Numbered from the stretch's first letter, positions 19,803-28,550 are shown. The stretch: 64,000 nucleotides of DNA from CAIVVT01 sp963757265 (GCA_963757265.1 CAVWRA010000010.1:186001-250000), one strand, 5' to 3'. Made by a program: numbers and translations. The notes: generated from the sequence alone by a model not told the origin.

Positions 19803-19832
19803 CGCCAGCCGCCGCCTGAGCCGCGGCTGGCG
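19803..19832. terminator. Bidirectional terminator hairpin
   Basis: A perfect 10-bp inverted repeat (CGCCAGCCGC and GCGGCTGGCG) with a 10-base loop lies between the convergent secreted-protein and cupin genes. On the plus strand it is followed by a T-rich stretch. Confidence 0.7.
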
Positions 19833-19837
19833 CAATC

Positions 19838-20212
19838 TCATTTCTTCTTCTTCTGTTTCGCGTACTCGACCATGCCCTGGAAGTCGAGGAACACCGCCGG
19901 TTCGTTTCCGTCATTCCATCCATCGTGTCCCGGCGGAATGTTGACCACGTCCCCCGCCTTTGAAGTCAATTCGGTGCCGTCATCCATCCGCGTTTTCAGC
20001 GTCCCCGAGACCAGGTAGCCGTAATGCGCCGCCTGGCAGCTCTTCGTTTTGGCGATCGGCTTGACGTGCGTTGACCACTTCCAGCCGGGCTCAAACGTCG
20101 CGCGGCCGATCACGGCTCCGGCCACCTTCACCACCTCGACCTTGCCCTTCTCGAATTTCCGCACCTCGTCGGGCGAATTCAAGCTCTTTGATTCGTACTT
20201 CTTGGCACTCAT
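19838..20212 (-). CDS. Cupin-domain protein
   Basis: A 124-residue single-domain cupin. Strand segments include GWKWSTHVKP, HYGYLVSGTLKTRM and GDVVNIPPGHDGWN, which correspond to cupin motifs 1 and 2; the His pair and PPGH suggest a metal site. ATG 20212 is preferred over longer in-frame starts because AGAGGAG lies 7 bases upstream. A run of lysines ends the protein. Substrate unknown. Confidence 0.85.
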   Translation of the reverse strand: MSAKKYESKSLNSPDEVRKFEKGKVEVVKVAGAVIGRATFEPGWKWSTHVKPIAKTKSCQAAHYGYLVSGTLKTRMDDGTELTSKAGDVVNIPPGHDGWNDGNEPAVFLDFQGMVEYAKQKKKK

Positions 20213-20673
20213 GCATACTCCTCTGTTCACGCCGCTTTCCAGCAGCTGGAGAGACCTGTCGGCATCCCCCAAAATTGGAGCCACCATCCCGGAATTCCCT
20301 CGTTGGCCCCAAACAGCATTTTCCAATTCAAGAATGAGCCTGAAAGCGTGCTTGACACCGGGTCTACCATCGGATGGGAGCCTCGCGCGCGTGGCCTCCA
20401 CGAGGATCATTGAAATCTCATGGGTAATGTCCATCGACTTGGGAGGTAATTTCCCAGCAAGCTACTGATTCAAAATGACAAAACAGTGAAATGGCTTTGT
20501 TTCGCAAAATTTGTTTTTCAGCGCCCGCGCCGCCTGATGCCATCCCCCCGGTCGCACCCTTTCCTGCCGCGCCGCTGACGGTCCCTGCGGTCTCTGAGCA
20601 GCCGCAATCCGCCGCTCTCCCGCTCTCTCTTCTCTTTGCTTGACACAGCGTTAGGAAGAGCGTAGAAACGTAA
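20213..20673. other. Divergent spacer with a dispersed repeat
   Basis: No supported gene. Contains at 20491-20520 a ~30-bp motif (ATGGCTTTGTTTCGCAAAAT and following T-run) that recurs at 10972-11001. A TTGACA (20640) with 17-bp spacer and TAGAAA (20663) may drive the nuclease gene, with little or no leader. Confidence 0.4.
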
Positions 20674-21369
20674 GTGATTCGTATGTTCAAGGACCGGAAC
20701 GCTCTCGCTGCCGTCCTTGATTTGTTTTATGGAGACGTAGCAAACCGAATCGAACAGTTCCAGAAAGAGCGCAGGGGATTCACTGTCTTCGACTACATCG
20801 ACCCCAACGAAAACCGCCTTTCTGATGTCATCCATGATCTTCTTGATCCGTCCGGGAAGCATGGGCAAGGACGGCTGTTCCTGGACTTGTTTTTGGACGC
20901 TATTGGCGTGAAGCACGAATCGGTGCACCCCATTCCCCGAGTCAAACGAGAGGATTGCGCATGGTATTCTGCTAATCCTCAGAGGAGGATTGACATAACC
21001 GTCGATTTCGGGGAGTTCGGGATCGGTATCGAAAACAAGCCATTCGCTTATGAAGGACCTAATCAACTCAAGGACTACTGCATTCACTTGCGTCGAAAGT
21101 ACAGGCGGTTCATGCTGGTGTATCTTCTCGGTGATGGCAGTAGACCCACCAGTCTGAGCAAAACCGAACTGGTTAAGCTTCTGGCGGAGAATAGCTTCAA
21201 AAAACTCGACTACCGAACAGGCGTCTACCATTGGCTTGAACGCTGCGGCCAGGAGTGCAAGGCCGAGAAGGTGCGCTGGTTTCTTCAGGACTTTGCCGAG
21301 TACGTGAGCAGGAATCCACGGTTCGAGCCTTCTAAACCAGACGAGGAACCGATTGATGACGCTGAATAA
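20674..21369 (+). CDS. PD-(D/E)XK nuclease N-terminal domain (PDDEXK_4-like), split gene part 1
   Basis: 231 residues resembling the catalytic half of the PDDEXK_4 family. ENRLSDVIHDLLDPSGKHGQG (residues 46-66) is the typical helix before the core. RRIDITV gives Asp107 and GIGIENK gives Glu120 and Lys122, the D-ExK triad; ENQ-like PNQLKDY follows. Typical family members continue with a helical C-terminal half in the same chain. Here that half is in the +1 frame in the next ORF, with a 14-bp overlap. GTG start; ATG 20683 is an alternative. Lower GC than neighbours, suggesting acquisition. Such proteins are often near defence genes, but the role is not shown. Confidence 0.75.
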   Translation: MIRMFKDRNALAAVLDLFYGDVANRIEQFQKERRGFTVFDYIDPNENRLSDVIHDLLDPSGKHGQGRLFLDLFLDAIGVKHESVHPIPRVKREDCAWYSANPQRRIDITVDFGEFGIGIENKPFAYEGPNQLKDYCIHLRRKYRRFMLVYLLGDGSRPTSLSKTELVKLLAENSFKKLDYRTGVYHWLERCGQECKAEKVRWFLQDFAEYVSRNPRFEPSKPDEEPIDDAE

Positions 21370-21928
21370 AGAAGCTGACGTTATCTTTGAATATGCCTTT
21401 GAGAATAAGCGAAATGTGGAAATCGCAGTTAACGTGGGCTTGGCGTTTCCGAGGATTAAGGAGAGGATCATCCGGGAGTTCGTTGAGTCCGTGATTGGCA
21501 CGCTCGGGTCAGGGCTAGGGCGGTCTTGGACCGTGCAAGACCAATGGAGCGAGACGCCGTTGGTGCGTCGCTTGCAAATCCTAGCGTTCAAAACGGCGTG
21601 GGGCAAAAATACCTGTGTCGGCATTTCGTGCAAAAAGAACGGTCCTGGTGATCTGTACTACTTTGTTAATCTCTGGAACTGGAGGAGGCAGAAGACCCCA
21701 CTTGCCGCCCAACTCAAAGGAGCCTTGGATAAACGCTATGCAAATGGGTCTTCTAACAGTAGAATGCCGTGGTTTAAACCCGTGGAGCCTCGTTACAATG
21801 ACTGGACTTCGAAAGAGATGCTGATCAGCCTTTGCAAAAAGGATGAGGCGGTCGAGCATTACACCAATCACCTGCTGAAAATCTGCAAGATCGCAGGTCC
21901 GTTTCTGGACAAGATTTGCTGCAAGTGA
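21356..21928 (+). CDS. PDDEXK_4-like C-terminal domain, split gene part 2
   Basis: 190 residues without catalytic motifs. The start LNKEADVIFEYAFENKRNVEIA followed by FPRIKERIIREFVESVI matches in style the helical segment after the nuclease core in full-length PDDEXK_4 proteins. The ATG (21356) lies inside the end of part 1, in the +1 frame, so translation may be coupled, or this may be a frameshifted gene. C-terminal third has Trp/Tyr-rich segments (LYYFVNLWNWRRQ). Judged a domain split rather than an independent family. Confidence 0.65.
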   Translation: MTLNKEADVIFEYAFENKRNVEIAVNVGLAFPRIKERIIREFVESVIGTLGSGLGRSWTVQDQWSETPLVRRLQILAFKTAWGKNTCVGISCKKNGPGDLYYFVNLWNWRRQKTPLAAQLKGALDKRYANGSSNSRMPWFKPVEPRYNDWTSKEMLISLCKKDEAVEHYTNHLLKICKIAGPFLDKICCK

Positions 21929-22116
21929 GACGGCTGGTTCTGCTAGAGCCGTGTGGAGTTCGGCACACCGCTCTGGAACATGCCCTCGCTGCTATCCGGC
22001 AATACCCTCGCAGGTTCGCCCGTATGACTGCCGCTTGTCTGGAACTGAGATAGCCGCCATCAATACCGCCGTGCGCCGGGTCGTGGGCCATCGGCATATC
22101 AGAGGGCTTTAGGCAC

Positions 22117-22437
22117 ATGACGCCCGAGTTGATCAAGGAAACGAACGAGGGGTACGCGAGGGTTTTACCTCGATTCGCCGACAAAGACGGGAAGCCGAGG
22201 CAATCATGGTCCAAGAAGAGCATCCTGGCCCGGGTGGAAGAAGTGGGCCTCGGCGGGTTTTATCAGTCGTTTTACGTCGAAGCCTCCGGCGTACTCCATG
22301 GCGACATCGCAGGTCTCTTACTCCAGCTCGACAAGAACACTCTACAGGTCGATACCGCCCCTTCACCTGCCGGGATCAAGGGCGCCCTCATGATGGGGCA
22401 CCAGCGCGTGCTGATGGTCCTGGAGTCTCTCAACTAA
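22117..22437 (+). pseudogene. DUF5677-like remnant
   Basis: 106 codons resembling the C-terminal part of DUF5677-type proteins (SWSKKSILARVEEVG, YQSFYVEASGVLHGD). Full members are over twice as long; the reading frame upstream is blocked by a TAG near 22050. It follows the split nuclease at ~190 bp and shares its base composition. Most likely a decayed gene; a short expressed protein is possible. Confidence 0.45.
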
Positions 22438-22624
22438 GCGGCGGGGCTAGGAGTTGATGACCAGATCAAGTCTGCTCGTTCGGCCTTCGTCGAGGCATGG
22501 CCGAACGATGCATGCGAACCTTAGCTTCAGTCAAGGCAGGCCAGCTGCATGCGTCGCCGACGGCACGTTCATTTAGTCCGCCGGAGACGTCGCACAGATC
22601 AGGATTCATGATTAGGCAGGATGC

Positions 22625-23107
22625 GTGGCTCCCAACTCCCCCTCCCGCCCGGGCGAGAATAGTCTTGTGGAACTTCCCGAAAAAGCCCAGGTCCGCCTTC
22701 GAGCCCGTTACTCCGAAACCGACCAGATGGGCATCGTCTATCACGCCCACTACCTCCCCTGGTTCGAAATGGCCCGCACCGAGTTGTGCGCCGTCCGCGG
22801 CGTGCGCTATCGCGACATCGAGGAGCAGGACCACCTGCTGCTGACCGTCGTCGAAGCCCACCTCCGCTACCTCGCCCCGGCGCGTTACGACGACGAGGTC
22901 ATTGTCGAGGCCCGTCTGGCCTTCTCACACGCCCGTATGATCGGCTTCGCCTACGAAATCCGCAACGCCGTAACTTCGCGGCTGCTGGTCTCCGGCGAGA
23001 CCAGACACGTCTTCATCACGCCCGACGGCCGCCCCGCCCGGGTCCCGCGGAAATACTTCGCTCTGTTTGCCATTGCCGCGCCCGGCGGCGTCCCGGCCGG
23101 AGCCTGA
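22625..23107 (+). CDS. Acyl-CoA thioesterase (YbgC/4HBT type)
   Basis: Hotdog-fold thioesterase of up to 160 residues. RYSETDQMGIVYHAHYLPWFEMART carries the family's catalytic Asp in the TDxMGIVYH pattern; VVEAHLRYLAPARYDDE is the next strand pair. It hydrolyses small acyl-CoAs or acyl-ACP. The GTG at 22625 gives a short unconserved leader; a later GTG near 22667 is possible. It is 5 bp from the transpeptidase gene, so they are co-transcribed. Confidence 0.85.
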   Translation: MAPNSPSRPGENSLVELPEKAQVRLRARYSETDQMGIVYHAHYLPWFEMARTELCAVRGVRYRDIEEQDHLLLTVVEAHLRYLAPARYDDEVIVEARLAFSHARMIGFAYEIRNAVTSRLLVSGETRHVFITPDGRPARVPRKYFALFAIAAPGGVPAGA

Positions 23108-23112
23108 GGCCC

Positions 23113-23964
23113 ATGCGGCGCCGCGATTGGCTGCTCTCCACGCTGGCGTTGGCGCCCGTCGGCCGTTCGTCCGCCACGCCTTCCACCACCCCGGCTGTCG
23201 ACGCCGTCGTCCTGGACGGGGCGCATCGCATCCTGTTCGAGCACGGAGCCACCCGCGTAGCCGCTCTACCCGGATCCACGCTCAAGCCTCTTGTGCTCGC
23301 CGCACTGCTCGAGCGCAAGCTGCTGAGACCCGAGGAGCGGCTGGCCTGTCCGGGCGGCTTCCACCTGGGGCGCCACAACCTGGAGTGCTCGCACGTGCGT
23401 GGCGCTGCGCCTTTCGACGGCGCCGAAGCCCTGGCCGCCTCCTGCAACTTCTGGTTCGCCACCATGGCGCGGCGCCTCGGCGCGAGCGGATTATTGGCCG
23501 CCTTCCGGCATTACGGCTTCACAGCGCAGCTCGCTGTAACGCTTGAGGATGAGGGCCTGCAGGCGTTGGGGCTGGCGCACGTCTCCGCCGCGCCCTGGAC
23601 GCTGGCTCGGGCCTATGACCGACTCCTGCGCTCGCCTCCGCCCCCGCTCGTGGCCGCGGGCCTGCGCGCCGCCGTCGAGCGCGGCACGGGCCAGCGCGCG
23701 CTGACCGATCGCGTCTTCATCGCCGGCAAAACCGGAACGGCGCGTGGAGAGCGGCCCGGCTCCAGCGTGGGCTGGTTCGCCGGCTGGGCGCGTCGCATCG
23801 CGCCGCCTGGACAGCCGCCCACGGCGCAGGGCAACGAAGCAGCCCGGGAAGCGGAGCAAGGCATCGTTTTTGCCGTTCGCGTCCCGGGTGGAACCGGGGG
23901 CGGGGAAGCGGCGGAACAGGCTCGTACCTTGGCGGAACGATGGGCCAGCGGACACTTGGGCTGA
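23113..23964 (+). CDS. Minimal penicillin-binding transpeptidase-like protein
   Basis: A 283-residue exported protein with an arginine-rich start and short signal. It carries the three active-site motifs of serine transpeptidases in order: STLK (residue ~53, SxxK), SCN (~residue 113, SxN) and KTGT (~residue 206). The usual N-terminal PBP dimer domain is absent. The SpoIID-domain gene begins inside its last 25 bp. Together they suggest a peptidoglycan-remodelling pair (inference). Could also be a beta-lactamase-like enzyme, though the KTG and SxN spacing favours a PBP. Confidence 0.75.
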   Translation: MRRRDWLLSTLALAPVGRSSATPSTTPAVDAVVLDGAHRILFEHGATRVAALPGSTLKPLVLAALLERKLLRPEERLACPGGFHLGRHNLECSHVRGAAPFDGAEALAASCNFWFATMARRLGASGLLAAFRHYGFTAQLAVTLEDEGLQALGLAHVSAAPWTLARAYDRLLRSPPPPLVAAGLRAAVERGTGQRALTDRVFIAGKTGTARGERPGSSVGWFAGWARRIAPPGQPPTAQGNEAAREAEQGIVFAVRVPGGTGGGEAAEQARTLAERWASGHLG

Positions 23965-25373
23965 TTCTGATTTTGACCCTCCCCGCCGGCGCGGCCACGG
24001 TCAAGGTGGGCTGGCGCGAACCGGGCGGCCGCCGCTCCATCCAATCCATTGATTTAGAAGACTATACCCTCGCCGCATTGAACGGCGAGGCCGGCGTCTT
24101 CGCTTCCGCGGCGGCGCTCGAAGCGCAGGCCATCACGATCCGGACTTTTGCCCGCGCGAACGCCGGCCGGCACAGCGCCGAGGGGTACGATTTTTGTGAT
24201 ACGACGCATTGCCAGCGGCTGCTGCGCGGCCCCGCCCCGGCGCGCGTCCGGGCGGCAGTGGAAGCCACCAGCGGGCTGATTCTGTGGGCCCGCGGCCGCC
24301 CGGCGGAAGTCTTTTTCCACCGCAATTGTGGCGGCCGGACCGAGGACGCCGGGGCGATCTGGCCCGGTGCGTCGCGGCCCTGGCTGCCGGTCCAGACCGA
24401 TGAGGCCTGTGCGCGTCTTTCGCCGCGCGAGTGGAGCGCCCGCATTGCATGGACTGATTTAGCCCAAGCTCTCGGGGTGGCGCGGATTCGCAGCCTGCGG
24501 GTTGCATCCCGAACTCCTTCCGGGCGCGTGGCCACGCTCGGCTCCGATGCCGGTCCCATCGACGCCGAACGGCTGCATCTCGCTGTAGGACGGTCACTTG
24601 GCTGGAATTATCTGAAGAGCCGATTATACGAGGTGCATGTGGAAGGCGAGGCGGCCGTGTTTGCCGGGCAGGGCAGCGGCCACGGCGTCGGGCTGTGCCA
24701 GGATGGCGCGGAGGCGCGCGGCCGCGCCGGTGAATCGATGGATCAGATTCTGGCCTTCTACTTCCCGGGCACGAAGGTCGCCGTGAACGCGCAGGGCTTT
24801 GTTTGGAACCAGTTGCGGGGGGAGCGCGTCGTGCTGCGAGGTGAGTCGCCGCGCGCGGATCTGCTCACTGCCTGCGAACGCGCGCTCTCCGCGGCCGAGC
24901 ACCGGACGGGCTTCGTGGCGCAAGCCGAGATTCGCGTGGTTGTCTATCCCACCCTCGATGCCTACCGCGATGCCACCGGCGAGCCCGGTTTCGTGGCCGC
25001 CAGCACGCGTGGCCGGACCATCCGGCTGCAGCCCGAGGAACGCTTGAGAGCGAAAGGTGCCGTGGATACAACGCTTTTGCACGAGATGCTTCATGTATTA
25101 GTTGAAGAAAAAGGCGGTATCCGATTGCCACGCTGGTTCGTAGAGGGGCTCGTTGTGACCCTGGGAGGTGAAAATGTGGGGCCGGCGGCTTGGTCTCCTC
25201 AGGTGGAACGCGTGCTGGCCTCACCGCGCGATGAAACGCAACTCCGGGCCGCTTACGCCGCAGCGTCCGGCCGGGTCCGGAGTCTCATTGCCAGCCACGG
25301 GCAGGCGGTGGTTTTGGGGTGGGTCGAGGCCGGACTGCCGGGGGAAATCGAGGGGCAAAGCGGCGACAGGTGA
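23940..25373 (+). CDS. SpoIID/LytB-domain protein fused to a metallopeptidase-like domain
   Basis: A 477-residue secreted protein. Residues about 35-280 are the SpoIID/LytB lytic transglycosylase-type domain: LEDYTLAALNGEAG, with LEAQAITIRTFAR, RNCGGRTED, and the ending GQGSGHGVGLCQDGA and YFPGTKV. A second part (about 300-450) has TLLHEMLHVLVEE, an HExxH zinc motif, followed by RLPRWFVEGL, resembling peptidase MA-like gluzincins. ATG 23940 overlaps the transpeptidase gene by 25 bp. SpoIID cleaves denuded glycan strands; the peptidase part may process cell-wall peptides or proteins (inference). Confidence 0.85.
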   Translation: MGQRTLGLILILTLPAGAATVKVGWREPGGRRSIQSIDLEDYTLAALNGEAGVFASAAALEAQAITIRTFARANAGRHSAEGYDFCDTTHCQRLLRGPAPARVRAAVEATSGLILWARGRPAEVFFHRNCGGRTEDAGAIWPGASRPWLPVQTDEACARLSPREWSARIAWTDLAQALGVARIRSLRVASRTPSGRVATLGSDAGPIDAERLHLAVGRSLGWNYLKSRLYEVHVEGEAAVFAGQGSGHGVGLCQDGAEARGRAGESMDQILAFYFPGTKVAVNAQGFVWNQLRGERVVLRGESPRADLLTACERALSAAEHRTGFVAQAEIRVVVYPTLDAYRDATGEPGFVAASTRGRTIRLQPEERLRAKGAVDTTLLHEMLHVLVEEKGGIRLPRWFVEGLVVTLGGENVGPAAWSPQVERVLASPRDETQLRAAYAAASGRVRSLIASHGQAVVLGWVEAGLPGEIEGQSGDR

Positions 25374-25783
25374 GGCGTGAAAAGTGCGTTTTGCCGTGCG
25401 CGCGGAACGGAAATTTACCGTGTTTTACCGTGCTTTCACCGTGGAAAAGGCCGCTTTTTGCCATTCCGCGTAACTATGGTTCTTTCCAAGACTTAGCTGG
25501 AATTGACCGAAAATGCGTTTTCACGACGCGCGCAATTGACACATTTTAAATGACTTACATGTTCGTCACCGTGCTTCACGGTGGATCTGTTGTAAATAAA
25601 TGACTTAGGTCAATTTGACGCGCATTTTGACGAACATTAACATGGTGCACCGTGCGCCACGGTGGATCTATTGCAATGATTTGACTTACGAACATTAACA
25701 GGCCACATTAACACGGTTCACCGTGCGCCACGGTGGATCTGTTGCAATATAACGACTTAGCAACATTAACAAAAATCGCAAGA
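25374..25783. repeat. AT-rich tandem array of CACCGTG-N3-CACGGTG palindromes
   Basis: Lies between the 3' ends of two convergent genes. Three 17-bp palindromes of the CACCGTG-N3-CACGGTG form start at 25567, 25648 and 25719, each followed by GATCTRTTG, an AT-rich stretch, ACTTA and an AACATTAACA-like tail. Degenerate partial copies lie at 25415-25450 and 25545. Period about 71-81 bp. Much lower GC than its surroundings. No gene is supported here. Confidence 0.8.
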
Positions 25784-26344
25784 TTACGGATTCAGGACCG
25801 TTTCGAGGGCCGTTTTGTAGACCTCGAAATCGCTCGTTGCAAACAAAACCATCCACACTTGTTCTATTGTGACGGCGCGTGTTTTCAGGAACTCGAGGAT
25901 CTGGGGGAGAGCGATTTGCGCCGCCGATGCGATCGGATAACCGTAGATGCCGGTGCTGATGGAAGGGAAGCTGATGGAGCTCAAGGCATGCTGCTCGGCC
26001 AGCTCCAGGCAGACGCGATAGCACGAGGCGAGGGCTTCCGGTTCGCCGCGCGCGCCGCCGTGCCAGACCGGACCGACGGCATGAAAAACAAAGCGCGCGG
26101 GGAGATTGCCGGCAGTAGTCGCGACGGCCTGACCGGCGGGCAGGGGAGCGACCGAAGGGCGGAGGCGGTCTAGCTCAGCCATGATGGCCGGGCCGCCGGC
26201 ACGATGGATTGCGCCGTCAACACCGCCGCCGCCGGCCAGGGCCGAATTGGCGGCGTTGGCGATGGCGTCGACGGGGACACGTGTGATGTCGCCCTCGAGC
26301 AGGATGAGGCGCCTGCCGTTGGCGAGAATGTGCTCACGTTTCAT
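25784..26344 (-). CDS. Macro domain protein (ADP-ribose binding)
   Basis: A 186-residue single macro domain of the Appr-1''-p processing / ADP-ribosyl-aspartate hydrolase type. The signature IANAANSALAGGGGVDGAIHRAGG is present; FPSISTGIYGYP is the second ADP-ribose loop. Likely removes ADP-ribose or hydrolyses O-acetyl-ADP-ribose. ATG 26344 is preferred; an upstream in-frame start adds residues not seen in the family. Last gene of the long minus-strand cluster, 49 bp after the GT2. Confidence 0.9.
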   Translation of the reverse strand: MKREHILANGRRLILLEGDITRVPVDAIANAANSALAGGGGVDGAIHRAGGPAIMAELDRLRPSVAPLPAGQAVATTAGNLPARFVFHAVGPVWHGGARGEPEALASCYRVCLELAEQHALSSISFPSISTGIYGYPIASAAQIALPQILEFLKTRAVTIEQVWMVLFATSDFEVYKTALETVLNP

Positions 26345-26393
26345 GGGTTCTGCTTCTTTCAGGCGGACACCGGATCGAACACCCGGCACCGCC

Positions 26394-27557
26394 TCACCAT
26401 CTCTTGCGCCAGGACGCGACCGGATACTGAGCGAGCGGAATCGCCCAGGCCACGAAGTCGATCAACAGGAAGACTGGAAGCAACGCATAGACGCGTGAGG
26501 GTATGCGGATCCCGAGCCACGCGTTCACGACTTTCAAATATCGCAGCCGGGAGAAGAAGGCGTACAGGAACCCAAACGCCCACACCGCGGCCAGCATTCT
26601 CACAATGTTCGATGACCCGCCCAGGAAACACGCCAGCACCAACGCGCAACAGGGCAAAGCGAGCATCGTGAACCCGACCAGGGTGGTACCAAGGCTCGAG
26701 GCTACTTCCCCGTAGGACCGAAAACGGAATCCGTGCATCGCGACATTACGCAGAAAGCGCGTTTGTTGACGCCAGTACGCGCCCACCCGCGTGTGGAACA
26801 TTGTGGGAAAGGATGCATCCACTTGGTGACGGATGCGCGTCCCCTGCCGCACCAGCCGTTTGGCCAGATCATAATCCGTGCCGGTACGGACGTCAGTACT
26901 AAAGGCGCCGGCCTGCTCGAGCGCCGGACGGCGAATGGCGCAGTTCATTCCCTGGAGACCGGGCCGGTAGTCGGGTTGATAGAGCAGAGTATAGACCAGA
27001 CAGGCACGTTGACTTACGACGAACGGAATGTTGACTTGCTCCGGGAAAGGCGTATGCACGTTGCCGGTCACAGCCTGTTCCTTGTGGCTGAGAATCGGAC
27101 CGAGGATTCGCGCGAACGCCGCGGCTGTGATGAGGCAGTCAGCGTCGAGCAGGTAGATGATCTCACCGGACGCCCTTTCCAGGCAGCGCCGCAACGATTT
27201 CTGCTTTCCGTCCCCAGGGCGCTGTTCCAGGAGGATCAGGCGTGGATCTCTGAATTGCGAAGCAATCTGCCAGGTGCCATCCGACCCGCCGGCGCATAGG
27301 ACCACCTCGAAATCGGGGTAAGGGAGGCGCAGCATGGCCTCGACGCAGGCGCGCAGCGTGGACCCGGCATTCCAGGCCGGGACCAGGAAGCTCACTCGTT
27401 GCGCCGGGTCCGATGTCAGCTCGAGTGCGGGGCTAGCCTCGCGCGGTGCGGCTCTCAATGTGCGGATGCGCTTCCGGTCCCGGCGCCACAGGCGCAGATT
27501 CAGCCCCAGCGGGAGCAGGACTACGGCCGCAATGAGGAGCCCGAGGGAGAACGTCAT
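26394..27557 (-). CDS. Membrane glycosyltransferase, GT2 family
   Basis: 387 residues. TM helix at the N-terminus, then the GT-A core with VSFLVPAWNAG, DADCLI (DxD metal site) and TGTDYDLAKRL, and RQQTRF in place of QxxRW. Several C-terminal TM helices end the protein. This layout fits processive or lipid-linked GT2 enzymes. ATG 27557 gives a 16-bp gap to the upstream gene; a 16-codon longer start would overlap it. Donor and acceptor are unknown. Confidence 0.85.
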   Translation of the reverse strand: MTFSLGLLIAAVVLLPLGLNLRLWRRDRKRIRTLRAAPREASPALELTSDPAQRVSFLVPAWNAGSTLRACVEAMLRLPYPDFEVVLCAGGSDGTWQIASQFRDPRLILLEQRPGDGKQKSLRRCLERASGEIIYLLDADCLITAAAFARILGPILSHKEQAVTGNVHTPFPEQVNIPFVVSQRACLVYTLLYQPDYRPGLQGMNCAIRRPALEQAGAFSTDVRTGTDYDLAKRLVRQGTRIRHQVDASFPTMFHTRVGAYWRQQTRFLRNVAMHGFRFRSYGEVASSLGTTLVGFTMLALPCCALVLACFLGGSSNIVRMLAAVWAFGFLYAFFSRLRYLKVVNAWLGIRIPSRVYALLPVFLLIDFVAWAIPLAQYPVASWRKRW

Positions 27558-27573
27558 TCGTCGCTGAGGGGCA

Positions 27574-28086
27574 TTACGCGGAATTCCCGTCTGTCCCACG
27601 GCCATCCAATGGCGCGGGCGTCAACACGGCAGCCAGCCACAACAGGGCGCCGGTGGCGAGAGCGTCGGCGAGAGCGAAACGAATGGCGGCCACGCTCGCT
27701 TCGGCGGCGATGGTTGCGAGCGGCCTCACCAGCCACAGCAGGCGCCACGGCAGCCACACTCCGGCCAGCGCCCACACGACGAGCGTCGTCCAGCCGCCCA
27801 CCGAGCGCACCGCGGCCGCCCAATCGACCCAGCGGAACACGACGCGCAGACCATAACCGGCCGCGGCCAGCAATACGAACCCACTCACAGCCACGGCGGC
27901 CACCTGCCACGCTTTGGCCAGCGGGATGATTGTCCATCGGTAAACCAGGAACAGCCAGACAGGCAAGGCGATGATCAGGATCAGCCACAGGAGCTTGCGG
28001 CTCCAGACCACGCCGCACGCGGCGCGCCAGCGCATCAGCAGGGTCATTAGCGCGGACCGCGGCGGTTGGGCGTTAGAGATCGTCAT
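27574..28086 (-). CDS. Polytopic membrane protein, unknown
   Basis: 170 residues, with about four hydrophobic segments (LLWLILIIALPVWLFLVY, AAVAVSGFVLLAAAGYGL, TLVVWALAGVWLPW, ALATGALLWLAAVLT). No recognised family. GGAGGAG lies 5 bases before the ATG, which overlaps the stop of the upstream gene by 4 bp. It lies between an orphan and a GT2, so it may serve the glycosyltransferase. Confidence 0.75.
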   Translation of the reverse strand: MTISNAQPPRSALMTLLMRWRAACGVVWSRKLLWLILIIALPVWLFLVYRWTIIPLAKAWQVAAVAVSGFVLLAAAGYGLRVVFRWVDWAAAVRSVGGWTTLVVWALAGVWLPWRLLWLVRPLATIAAEASVAAIRFALADALATGALLWLAAVLTPAPLDGRGTDGNSA

Positions 28087-28550
28087 TCGACTCCTCCCTT
28101 GTCGCAATGTTTTCCTGGGTTCTCTGCATCCAGCCTGTCAGCGGTAGGTCGGCTCAGGCTGCCCCGGTTCCCTGTTTCCGGTTTCCCGGTTCTCTGCTTC
28201 TCTTGGGAGGACCTTTTTCTCCGAGGCAGCACTCTCCGCCGCAAAGCCTCGGCCAATTCCGGCGCGTCGAAATCGCTCTCGCGCTTGTTCGGGTAGAAGA
28301 TCCTTCGTTCCCGCAGGCCAAAGAAAAGTGTGCCGTGAATCCCGTTCACCGCTGGTTTTTCCACACGCTTGCTCGTGACCCTGATAACCAGTTCGCCCAC
28401 AGCCCGCGCTCCAATTCTCCTGACCAAGTCCTCTACAAACTCTACGTCCTGGCCCGGTTCGGGGAAAATGAGAGAGAAGTCCTCCTCACTCGCCGAATAG
28501 ATTGAAAAGCTACAGTTATCTGCTCCATCAATCGCCTGGATGTGCTTCAT
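28083..28550 (-). CDS. Hypothetical cytoplasmic protein
   Basis: 155 residues, charged and without TM or signal. The first ~105 residues look folded (DNCSFSIYSASEEDFSLIFPEPG, GTLFFGLRERRIFYPNKRESDFD). The C-terminal tail is low-complexity and corresponds to a short GGAAACCGG-type repeat in the DNA, so it may be a recent extension. GGAAAG precedes the ATG. 34 bp after the alpha-2-macroglobulin gene; 4-bp overlap with the next gene. Confidence 0.65.
   Translation of the reverse strand: MKHIQAIDGADNCSFSIYSASEEDFSLIFPEPGQDVEFVEDLVRRIGARAVGELVIRVTSKRVEKPAVNGIHGTLFFGLRERRIFYPNKRESDFDAPELAEALRRRVLPRRKRSSQEKQRTGKPETGNRGSLSRPTADRLDAENPGKHCDKGGVE

Noticed and set aside
25567..25735. CRISPR array
   Set aside because: Units are palindromic but diverge in the spacers' common tails; there are only three, at 71-81 bp, and no cas genes.
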